A stretch of 41,640 nucleotides of DNA from Chara braunii (Eukaryota > Streptophyta > Charophyceae > Charales > Characeae): positions 1,936,605 through 1,978,244 of the forward strand of contig BFEA01000301.1 in NCBI GenBank assembly GCA_003427395.1. The letters are read 5' to 3'. Position 1 is the stretch's first letter, and every line of letters starts with the position of its first letter. Both the position numbers and the translations under genes were made by a program. Below, in pieces: positions 30,427 through 40,466 of this stretch. The notes below the pieces were generated by a model. That model was not told the DNA's origin and made no database searches. It saw nothing but the letters and a program-made list of their open reading frames with translations.

Positions 30427-30793
30427 CTATGCCATAAGTGAGGGGGGTTTTCTAAAGGGAAAAACTGAATGATCTAACGAGCTACTTGGGCAAATTGATG
30501 TGGGATTGTGAGAGATGTTGTTTATGCATGCTTGTGGGTTCTCACTTGGGCGTCTTTTCGATAGGATAGTTGCTTTAGATGCTCGCAAAATGCTGGAGCC
30601 ATAGGTAGACTAGATGGATGATGGGAGGGGGAACTTGAGATGAAGGTAAGACTGACCCTGCTAGGAGTTAGGATCAATGCTAACTCACAATCTCATCCAG
30701 AGGTCGTGATGGCTATCATTAATCCTGAATCATCAAGAAGGTGTCAGAAAATAGTCTCAAGTATAGTCTGCTTTGACTTTGTGTTTTTTCAAC

Positions 30794-30937
30794 TTTGTAT
30801 AAATCTTAGCAGCCTCCTGTTCTTACGGGAAGCTCTGCCGAAATTTCTACAAATCAGAAGGAGTTAGTTATTTTTTGAGCTCATAGAAATTCTGAAAAGA
30901 CACTTTTCCTACGGGAAGCGTTGCCGGAATTTCGTAG
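30794..30937 (+). ncRNA. Two long hairpins with CGGGAAGC loops (copy A)
   Basis: First: TTTGTATAAATCTTAGCAG (30794-30812) pairs with CTGCCGAAATTTCTACAAA (30835-30853). Second: ATAGAAATTC (30883-30892) pairs with GGAATTTCGTAG (30926-30937). The loops carry CTTACGGGAAGC and CCTACGGGAAGC. Each is followed by GGAGTTA or GGGAGTTA. The same design occurs five times in copy B. Confidence 0.5.
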
Positions 30938-32456
30938 AATTTTGGGAGTTATAATATTTTTCAGTTAGGAGCTACTTTGTAGATCTATCCTGATTAGAGG
31001 AGATACTCAGTGACATGGTACTAGTAGAGGAGTCAGGTTACGACTAGGGGAATATTTTTCCCTCGACATAAATAGTATTTTTTCTTTGGCCTGTACTGTG
31101 ATGCAGGTTTCAGTGTCTTCACTTGAAGGCTTGATCTGGTCAGCCTATTCTTTCCAAAGGATCATTCTTCTGTTATCACTGATAACAGGTCAGTTGCCGA
31201 TTCGTCGGTTTACGACTCAACCCCAATTCACTCTCAATTCTCAACCTAAAAAGGTTTTAGCCCTGCTGATTTTTTTTGTTTTATTAAGATTTCACCCGGA
31301 CTTTTATTGAATGGTCATTTAACAAAGGTACTGAGTATTTATTTATGGTTGGTTGGCTGGAGGTTGGGGCTTGCATGGCTAAAGCGAGGGGTATGAGTAC
31401 AGAGGTTGGTTGGAGTTGACTCTGTGTAGTGTGTGAACTTTTGTTTGACTTATTGATGTGATTGCGGGTATGTTCTGGAGATCGAGCTATTGGATTGGAC
31501 TGCCTGCGATCTCACATATATATATGGCTATGAGGAGTCCCATTGTGATTGTGAGATGTGATTGTCACATATCTATTCCCCTGTATATATATATGTACAT
31601 GCATATGCGTGAGGTGTTCGCGCGGCCTAGTGTGGCAGTGTGCAAGGGTTAAACAGATTGTACTTTGAGAGCAAAGAAAAATCCCCTTTGACCTTTTGCT
31701 TTTTAGAATTATTATGGTTGGACGTTGTAGTCCGTGGCAGCAGTCAAAGTCAAACCCCTTGATTTTGGCTACCACGACAGCCCTGAAGATGTCTACTCAG
31801 CCCCTTTGCACAGGGTGCAGAAGAGGTTGTCGTCTTCAACCGCATATGGCGGTTGTCTGGCGTCGAGAGATTATCCCTCGGAGCGCCTGTCAGCCGACAC
31901 TTGAGTGTCGAACGTGACCCTCAAAAATATCAAGGGTTGCGAGGCTACGAGTACCACATAGTACCCCATCAGCGCAAACGATTGCGTGTGCCCGCATGGC
32001 TGGTTGACATGAGAAGGCTATGTGTTTGCACGGCTCTTATATGGAGGTCCGGCGCGCGATACTCACCTAATGCTCATCACGTAAAATTATGGGTCGGATA
32101 CTGAAGGGACTTGGAGTACTGTTGTGTTGTAGGATTGTTTGTAGTGGTTGTTTTGTGTGTTTCCGTGTGTTATGCATGTGGTAAGTGTGAGTATTGTGGC
32201 GTAACGCGTGGTGTGTGTAGCGCGTCCTAGTCGACCGACGTCGAATCGCGCTTGGGACTTCAGCCCCCTAGTGCGTCGATCCGCGTACGGGTTCGAGTGT
32301 TGGGCGTTCGACCGCGCGTAACCCCCAATGCTACAGCGAACGAGAAACACCCTCGGCTGGGCGACCTCTGCAATTGCATAAGAAAAGCCTTCGCATGTGG
32401 TCTAGTAGCTCGGCGGGGATACGCCCACCTAAGGGATGGTGACAACTCCCGCAGGT

Positions 32457-32466
32457 GGAGGTAAGT
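32457..32466 (+). promoter_or_regulatory. Splice-donor-like GAGGTAAGT, copy A
   Basis: GGAG followed by GTAAGT matches the eukaryotic 5' splice-site consensus. It lies at the end of a CCACC/GGTGG hairpin and is conserved in copy B (40307). No splicing evidence is available. Confidence 0.35.
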
Positions 32467-32620
32467 GGTGCCTCGCGTGACCCTGTCCTGTCGTAGGGGC
32501 TCGCGAGAGATACGGTTGGCGCACTCGGCCGGAGCGGCAAACGCTCTCCACGACAAGTCCTGCCAAATCTTGCGTGACGTGGCCGGGAGGGTCCCCGTGC
32601 GGGACCGATGCGCTCGACAC

Positions 32621-35600
32621 CGGCGGCATGCATACACTCAAATCGCTCGCTGCCCCGCATGCACATCGAACTCCTCGGCCCACGTTTGTTTCAAGACAGG
32701 CGGGATAGAGAAATTCCGCCAGCGTCCCGAACACTCGGGAGCCCCGAACTCGGGTCTGTTTTCCAGCAGCTCATCGGTGTACCAACTGAACCTGACCTGC
32801 CGGTCTCACCGCAGGTCTTAGAACCGAAATAAAACTAGGCATAAAAATTAAAAATAAAATGGAACACCAAACAGGGTAATGAAATCGGGGTCGTTGCGTC
32901 GCCTACCTTCGACGTCGTACGTCCTTAGCCTCAGAGGGTTACACCTTGCCGTCGACTTTTCCACGCCCGCCAAGCTCCCGCACCTATTGCGCGGAGGCCT
33001 GACGTGCGTTCTATTCCCCACACACTCCGCTTGCCACACAGAAGTCACACCGCTGTCCAAGCCGATCTCCCCGCACACGCGCATGTCTAAATCAAATGTA
33101 CCAATCAAAAGAAAAATATCATTTAATCATAGTCTTATCAAAAGTTAATAAATAGAAATAATAAAACAAGGCGACCGGCATCCGCGCCGACTCTACAATC
33201 ATCAACAGGAAAAATAGATCACGTGCGCCTTCAGCCTGCGCGCCCACTCACTCTCTGCTCTAGTCAACCATCCAGTCAACGTAAACGACATACACGGCCT
33301 CGACTCACGCGGTATACTTCAACTTTAAACCAAAATTATTTTTGTTATTTACAAAAAACAGGGCGGATCTCCTTGTCAGGGTATTCGCGCCGACAGCGCA
33401 AGCTTGAAGCGCGTGTGATTTTTATTTTGTTGAAGATTCGGTGTGACCGCCGGCCAGATCTTTTTTATTTATGATTAAGCGAGGGTTCAAAAGATTATGT
33501 ATCTGGATTGGTGCACTTGCTTGTGACTTGTGTGTACGTGTGAAGGACGACATCTAGAACAATGTGATCTTTGAAAACGTTTCGGTAGGTCTGTGCGTCG
33601 CGCAGTATTGATTTATTTAGTTGTCCGTCAAAGCTAGACCCTGCCTTAGGCCTAACCCTATTGGTTACAATGTCGGACTTTCATCAGAGGGATTCAGGGA
33701 TCGAGATCGAGCGGCGACAGCGTCATAATATCAGAGTAGCTTGAAGGGACCGAAGGGGTTATTCCCCTTGGTTTTGCTGATTGCGACGTCAGAACAATAT
33801 TAGCGTAAAATATGTTTATTATTTATTGGTATATTTTTATTTTGTTTAACTTCGCTTCGACGTCCCTTTTGACTTAGATGTAATGCTGGATTTTGAGGCC
33901 GTCACAGCGACCGAGGACCTTGAGCGAGCGCCTCTTCTTGTTGACTTACGGATCCCCTCATGTTCGGGATGTTGACGAATTTCTCTATCCTGCCCATCTT
34001 GAAGCACGGACCGGAGGAAATTAACGTGCATTCGAGCCGGAAAGTGGTTAGCCCACAAGCCGGAGGAAACTTGAATGGTGGGGGTCACTAGTAGTGCACC
34101 GTTGGTCCGTCGCGATCTGCTGTGAGAATTTAGAGGGTGCGCATGCCATTGAAACCTGGAAGATGGTGGATCGTGGCCGGGCGCAGTGGAGCGAAGTTGT
34201 CCGGGGCGTTGTTGGGAGACCGTAGCGGTGCCGAGGCAAGGTTGCGGGTCATAGGGAACCTATATCCACCTCGGTCCTCCTGGTTCCCATATGAAGGTGA
34301 CGCTATCACCAAGATTTGCACCGGGCCAGATTTTCCTAAGCCCATACTTAGGCAGACGGCGTAGGGGCTTGCTTGTTGGGGCCCCGAGGTGGCTGCGGAC
34401 TCCCCTGCAACAAGGCGGGGTCGGACGGGACTATGCCGGAAGCCCAGCGATACAGCTATGTTGGTCGTTCGTCTGACTCAGGTATAGGGTGGTAGATCCA
34501 TCGGACGTCCTGGCAGCCGATTCCTTTCGAAGTTCCATCGGGATAGTTGGAAATGTTGAGCAGAGGTCGGTCAATGCGAGGTCTATTACCGATGGGCGCT
34601 GTGCTAAGCCAAAGAGGTCAGGAAAAACGGTCACGAGGATGAGCGCGGAGAGGGAATGGATCAGGGCGAGTTTTCATGCTAGGTGCGTTTAAGGAAAGAA
34701 GCGATGGAGGCGCACGACGAGGGGGGGAGAAACATGGTTCTCACTCGTCTGAAGGGCGATTCCGGCAGGGAAAAAGCTGACTTCGTGGTCTTAGCCCCGG
34801 GCGAGTGCAACTGTAGTGTTAGATTTGGAGATGGATTAGTAGAAAAGGAGGTTAGTTAAAAAAAAAAAAAAGGTGTGCGTCGGGATATGGCGGAAGAAGA
34901 AACGATGGGCAGTAGAGAATCGAGATTTCACTCGATTCGTGATGGAATTGAATGAAAAAGGGAGGTAGAGAGGGGTTTTGAGGGTAGGCGAGTGCAATGG
35001 TGAGTTTAGACTGAGGAGAGGAGTAGTAGAATGGGAGAGAGATGAGACAGAGAGTGCGTCGAGCCATGGCAGAAGGAGAATGAACGGGAGTGAAAATTTT
35101 GTTAGCTCGGCAATCTCTCGGCTGTTTTTTTGGCGAATGGAGATCCGAAGTCGGGGTTTTAGCCCTGGGCGAGTTCGGCTATAATGTTAGTTTTAGTGAT
35201 GGATCTGTAAGTTAGGAGTTAGTTGAGAAAGTAGGTGCAGGGGGGCAATACGTAAGTGGATATGGCAGAAGCAGAAACTTGGGTTGTCCGCTCGATCTTC
35301 GATGGGATCGAGAGGGAGGAAATGTTAGGTATAAGGTTAGAGGGCAAGCGACATCGATGGTGATGTTAAAACTAGCATTTTGTAGTCAATTTTTGAGTTA
35401 CGTTAATACTGGGTGCGTGCAGGTGGGAAGCGCTACCACGGGGTGATGAATCTTTTCGTGAGCTAGCAGAAGATTCACTCGATTTTTGCTTATTATATCG
35501 GTGGAAGATGTGTGGGGTGAACCACGGGGGCGGAGACTTACCTGAGTGGTGGAGAGACTGTCGTGAACTCGAAGAAGAACGCAAAGGAGATGGGAAGCTT

Positions 35601-36639
35601 ACGTGACTTATCTGTAGGGGGTCAAGATCGACGTCGTCATAGTCGGAACAACTATTTTTTTAATTGTGGGGGCTAACTCACGTCGAGCTTGCCGTAGTCC
35701 CCTGCACCATGAAGGTCATCTCCTCGGTTGCCAGTCGGGGCGTGTTTTGCCCTCGTCGTAATTTCGGTCGTAGTTTCCGTAATCGTCGTCGGGGTCTGGA
35801 GGTGCTAATCGTGTTGGAGGTCGTGCCAGTGGTGGTTGCATCGGTCGTGAATGCATCTCCCCGTGTCACAACAAGAATTTTGACCTCGCCCTACATATAG
35901 ACGAGTGGTGGAGTGAGGCCCCATAGCAGTGTTGCTCACGAAATAAGTGTTGTAGACGTGCCATAGAGAAAGAGAGGGGGTTGGTCGAAGTTGAAGACTT
36001 ACCTGCGGACGAAGAAATAACCTCCTTTGAAGTGTGTCGGACTTCATTGCAGATTCCACTGTGCCATGGCCATCCCTGTCGGATGCTTCGACGACGGGAG
36101 AATAGCGGGAAGTCGGAGGGGCGGTTGCAGGCTCACCCATCTGGCCCGAGTGCTACTTACCATACCAAGTGAAGCGGCTGCAGGTGAGCCGCGGAGCGTG
36201 AAAGCTCACTTACTGGCTGACGCGCTTCTCCCTCAACCGTGTGAAGCAGCAATGGTCAGACTGAAAGGCTTGGTTGCTGATCGGTATGTTAACCGACCTT
36301 CGAGCCAAGTGAAGTCGAGTGTGGATGAAGATTGGGAGTATCACTACGTGTTTCAGACACTGAAATAGTGGAGAAGCGGGCTGGAGCGTGGCAAGCTTAC
36401 TCGCTGGCTGGAGTAGTGCCCAGCCCTTCAAATAGACCTACAGCCGACCAGGCACAGGTAATGACTTGCGTATTGGCCGGTTTGTTGCTCGTCTTATCAC
36501 ACAAGTAGTTGAGGGTTAACCACGAGGTTGCAGACTTATCTGTGGACTGTATGCTTCGAATCAGGAACTTTGCGGAGAAGTTGAATCTTTGAAAGAGGGT
36601 GTTTGTTTTGATTCGAGGGGCCGTCAGGGAGTCAGCAAC
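32621..36639. other. Region between structured blocks A and B
   Basis: No recognisable gene. It holds AT-rich DNA (about 33,080-33,860), an inverted similarity between 32,685-32,740 and 33,960-34,010 (GGATAGAGAAATTC core) that may be a broken coding remnant, tandem units of about 180 bp at 34,795-35,480, and a stretch (35,500-36,560) in which CTTACCT recurs; on the minus strand these read AGGTAAG, donor-like, at about 35,540 and 36,000. Minus-strand exons are conceivable but no protein similarity supports them. Confidence 0.45.
34795..35480 (+). repeat. Tandem units of about 180 bp upstream of block B
   Basis: The anchor GCGAG(T/C)... recurs at 34801, 34988, 35169 and 35348 (spacing 187, 181, 179). 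A second anchor, ATATGGC-GAAG or CCATGGCAGAAG, recurs within the units (near 34,895, 35,065 and 35,260). The design resembles the array before block A. Confidence 0.6.
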
Positions 36640-37202
36640 TGGCAATTTGACTTCTGATTGACCAAGCTGTTATGCAGTTTTGACCATCATTGCGGGGCCT
36701 TCAGGCGCATCAAGGCAACAAGGCCCTCTCCTGTGAGTTGAGTCAGTCTCCCTCCTGTATCTCGAGAGTCTGAAACCCCTTAGCTTCTATCTTTCTTACT
36801 CTAAGTCTAGTCCTGATCAGAGAGGAAGGCAGCAGGCGGGATTGCAAGCCGTAGGACCGCAGCAATACTCTGTGGGGAGTCATACCACCGATTGCGGGAG
36901 GCTTGCCGGAACTCAGAAGGAGTTATGGAGGCAGGGAACAGAGAGGTAAAGGTTTCATTATTTTCCTCTATAAACCAAGTTATAACCCATATGTGTATCT
37001 CTTGCTATGTTTGTCTAAGTATACTGCTTGTACCCTTTCTTTGATTTTCAGTTTGACATCAACACACAGACTAAATAAAGGAAGGTATGCGCAATGCCAG
37101 TTTCGGTTTTATTGCTTGACTGAAAGCAGATTGTGGGATTGCATCTGGGGGAAGGATGGGAGGAAGGTTGTATTGAATATGTCTGACTGGGTCAACCAAA
37201 GG

Positions 37203-37877
37203 TTGGGAGAGTCTCCATAAGATTGGAGAGCTCAGTGCTATGTTTATTTGTCGATTGCCTGAAGGACCAGACAGGTTCCCATAAGATAGGTGGTCTGGTT
37301 GCTTTGACTTGCGGGGGCTGCCTGTGTTTGACTTTAAGGGACCAAGCATTTTTCCATAAGATTAAATGGCTTGGTCGCCTTGTTTCGTTTGAGATTTCTG
37401 ATGTTTCTTAGTTTTTTTCTTGTTTATTTTGAAGGGAATTCAGACGAAGGACTGGATAGGTTCCCATAAGATTGAGGGTATGGTCCGGAGTCGAGCACAT
37501 GCTGTAACGAAAAGGCTAAATTTGTTTATATCTTATACTACTTACTTATGAACAAACTAGTCATACATTTTTCCATAAGATTGGATGGTCTGACCATAGC
37601 TTAGCACCAACTAAAGAGAGTATGAATTAAAAATAAAGATGGTGGTACGAAGGGACAGACTGAATATTGATCTAAGATGACCGGTTCAGTCATATGTTGC
37701 CTTAAAAGACAAAGTGCTGACAATTATATATAACTTGGATACTTAAATGATTTAGGGCGACTAGGCTGGCTAACCTAGTCAGCTGCCCAAAGAAGAGAAA
37801 AGTTGCAGTGCCCTGTGTTTTTGTGTATATTCTATGGCTGAGCTAGACAAGTTTCCATAAGATTGGGTGGTCTAGCT
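37203..37877 (+). ncRNA. Array of 8 stem-loops with constant loop and variable compensated stems (copy B)
   Basis: Most units have CCA-TAAGAT-TGG at the apex, where copy A has CCCT-TAAGTT-AGGG. Outer arms: 37203/37235 TTGGG with CTCAG; 37265/37300 GACCAGAC with GTCTGGTT; 37340/37376 GACCAAGC with GCTTGGTC; 37449/37486 GGACTG with TGGTCC; 37559/37595 AGTCATAC with GTCTGACC (6 of 8); 37658/37691 GACTGAAT with GTTCAGTC; 37759/37790 GACTAGG with CCTAGTC; 37841/37877 AGCTAGAC with GTCTAGCT. Stem sequences differ from copy A and from each other, but pairing is kept. The seventh lacks the standard loop. Confidence 0.65.
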
Positions 37878-38166
37878 TTATGCCTTATGTAAGTTGGGTA
37901 TAAAGGGATAAATCATTGAAAGATCATGCACTATTGTTTGATAAGTTGACTTTGAGAAGGTGAGAGTGCTTACTTTTGTGGTTTGGTCTGCATGTGGCTG
38001 AGTGAGACTACTACCTAGTATGCGTTCATTTTGATAGGTAGTTGCTTTAGATGCTCACCACGTGCTAGAGCGATAAGAGTTAGTTCAATTTCTGCATTTT
38101 CTGAGCTAAGTTTATGCTACTTAGGTGAATTTCTGCATTTGTTGAGATCAGTTGTTATATTTAGTC

Positions 38167-38737
38167 TTGTACAAATCTTGGCAAACCACTTTCTCTACGG
38201 AAAGCGTTGCCGAAATTTCTACAAAACCAAGGAGTTAGTCAGATTTTGTCTTTTCAAAATTCAGTATGTCTGACTTTTTACATCACTTAGTAAAAATCTA
38301 GAAAGCTTCCTTTTCTAAACGGAGTGCTGCCAAAAGTTTTGTTAATTTAGGGAGTTAGACAAAATTGGAACTTGAGAAGTCAAAGTTGCCTTAGATTTTG
38401 AGCTTAGCTTTGTATAAATCTTGGATTAACACTTTTCTAAAGGGAGTGCCGCCAAAATTGTTACAAATCTAAGGAGTTAGTTAAATTTTGTCTTAGTTGA
38501 ACTCAGGTTTGCTCTGGGTTCGTATCTGACTTATTAAAAATCTGAAAAATATTATTTTCTAAGTAGAGTGCTGCCCAAAGTTTTACTAATTCGGGGAGTT
38601 TTCATATTTGAGTTAGTATTAATTTTGAGAAGACAATTTTCTTACGGGAAGCGCTGCCAAAATCTTCTTAGCTTAAAGGAGTTAGATTATATTTTGATAG
38701 CGCTGCCAAAATCTTCTAGTTAGATTATATTTTGATA
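38167..38737 (+). ncRNA. Five long hairpins with GGAGTGC/GGAAGCG loops (copy B)
   Basis: Clearest: TTGTACAAATCTTGGCAA (38167-38184) with TTGCCGAAATTTCTACAA (38207-38224), and TTTGTATAAATCTTGG (38409-38424) with CCAAAATTGTTACAAA (38452-38467). Weaker versions lie at about 38,288-38,345, 38,531-38,590 and 38,625-38,680. Each is followed by GGAGTTAG or a variant. The last unit is partly duplicated (GCGCTGCCAAAATCTTCT at 38,651 and 38,700). Confidence 0.5.
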
Positions 38738-40302
38738 GGTGGCGATTCTGGGAATCCACCCCTAATAGGGGAGATTCTGCCATAGGTCTACCTTTCCTTA
38801 GGCATTGGCTAAGAGGTAGGTTTAGACTTAGTCATAGGAAGACTTCGAGAGAGATATGGGAATTTATTCCCCATATACTTATACGTTTAGCTTGGGGATT
38901 GACATGTCTTATGTTACAGGTCCTCTTGATCGTTAGATTCAAGATTTAGACTAGATCCAGCTTGATCCTACGAGGGATCATCTTCTGTTATCACTGATAA
39001 CAGGTCGGTTGCCGATTCGTCGGTTTACGACTCAACTCCAATCCACTCTTGCCAATCAACCTAAAGACTTTAGTCTTGTGATTTGAATTGTTTTGTTGTG
39101 TTTTCACCCGGACTTTATTTGAATGGGTATTTAAAAAAAGTACTGAGTATTTTATTTTGAGGAGTTGAACAAGAGTGAGGCTTGCATGGTTAAAGCGAGG
39201 GGTGTGAGTGCAGAGAATGGTTGAAGTTGACCCCGTGTAGTGCATTGACTTTTGGTTGAATCTTTGATGTGATTGCATGTCTGTTTGGTGGTTCGGATTT
39301 TGGATTGGACTGTTTGCAGTCGTATACATAAATATGGCTGAGAGGAGTCCCACTGTGATTGTGAGAAGTGATCGTCACATATTTATAACCCTTTCTATAT
39401 ATGTAAATACATATGTCTTGAGTGTTTCGCGCGACCTACGTTGACCGCGCGTAAGGGTTAAACAAATTATGTTTTTGAGACAAAAGGGGGATCCTTTGTT
39501 ATCCTTTGCTTTTTCAGAATGTTTTTAGAGTTAGACGTTGTAGTCCGTGGCAACCGTCAAAGTCAAACCCTTTGATTTCTCTTCTGACCCTAGATGATGG
39601 ACCTGGTCTCCAGGGCCCTAAGAGACAATTGCCACCACAGGTATGAACCTGTGTACCACCCACTCTCCGCAGGTTCAGAAGAGGGTGGGGTTCTCAACCG
39701 CACTTGGCAATTGTCCAATGTCGAGAGTTCAATCCCTCAAGACGTGTGTCAGCCCCACTTGAGTGTCGAATGTGAACCTCGAGATTAACGAGGACCGCAT
39801 GAGTATGGGTACTACATAGTACGTCATCATTGCAACTGCTTGTGTATGCTTGCATTGTGAACCGATATGAGTTAGCCCTGCATCCGTGCGATTTTTATAT
39901 TAAGTCTCGTTGCGACGCCTATCCGATTTCCACATCGGAGAGTTATGGGATGGCTACTAAGGGACTAGGAGTGTTGTCGCGTTGTTTGTTTTATGTCGTT
40001 TTGTGTATGTGTATGTGTGTGTGTTTTTATTTTTATGTCTTTAGAGTGGTGTACGCGTGGCGTGTGGGATGCATCCTAGTCGACCGACGACGAGTCGCAC
40101 TTGGGACCTCAGCCCCCAACGCGTCGGTTCGCGTGGGGGTCCGATAGAGGCGTAAAATCACGCATACCCCCTATGCTACAGCGAACAAGAAACGCCCTCA
40201 GCTGGTCCATCTCTGCGATTGCAGTTGATTAGCTTTCATACTGTGAACTGGTAACTTGACGGGGATATGCCCACCGAAGGGAGGTGACAGCTCCCGTAAG
40301 GT

Positions 40303-40312
40303 GGAGGTAAGT
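40303..40312 (+). promoter_or_regulatory. Splice-donor-like GAGGTAAGT, copy B
   Basis: Same motif and same hairpin context as in copy A, with GT at 40307. Conservation in both copies, where surrounding bases have drifted, makes chance less likely. Confidence 0.35.
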
Positions 40313-40466
40313 TGTGCCTTGCGTAGGCCTTATCCTGTCGTAGGGGCTCGCGAGAGGTATGGATGGCGCACTCCGTCGGAGTGGCTTGCGGAAGCTCCAT
40401 GTGTATTCGTGACGAGGATCGGACCAACTCCTGCGTGATGCGGTCGGGAGGGTCCCGCCCCGTTTT

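Larger units (their letters stand above)
28660..32620 (+). repeat. Structured composite block, copy A
   Basis: The block is collinear with 36,640-40,496. In order it holds a GGATTGCAACCCGTAGGACC / CCGATTGCGGGA domain, a 16-unit stem-loop array, two longer hairpins with CGGGAAGC loops, the palindrome TGTTATCACTGATAACA (31171-31187), GACGTTGTAGTCCGTGGCA (from 31721), CCTAGTCGACCGACG, and a CCACC...GGTGG hairpin running into GAGGTAAGT (GT at 32461). The similarity to copy B is patchy (strong in islands, weak between), which suggests selection on structure or an old duplication. There is no protein-coding frame across it. It could be a long structured RNA, or the LTR or leader of an unknown retroelement. 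Confidence 0.7.

Noticed and set aside
35372-36140. Possible minus-strand exons bounded by AGGTAAGT-like sites
   Set aside because: Donor-like sites exist but the short Ser/Thr-rich frames show no homology and no matching acceptors; kept only as a remark in the region entry.
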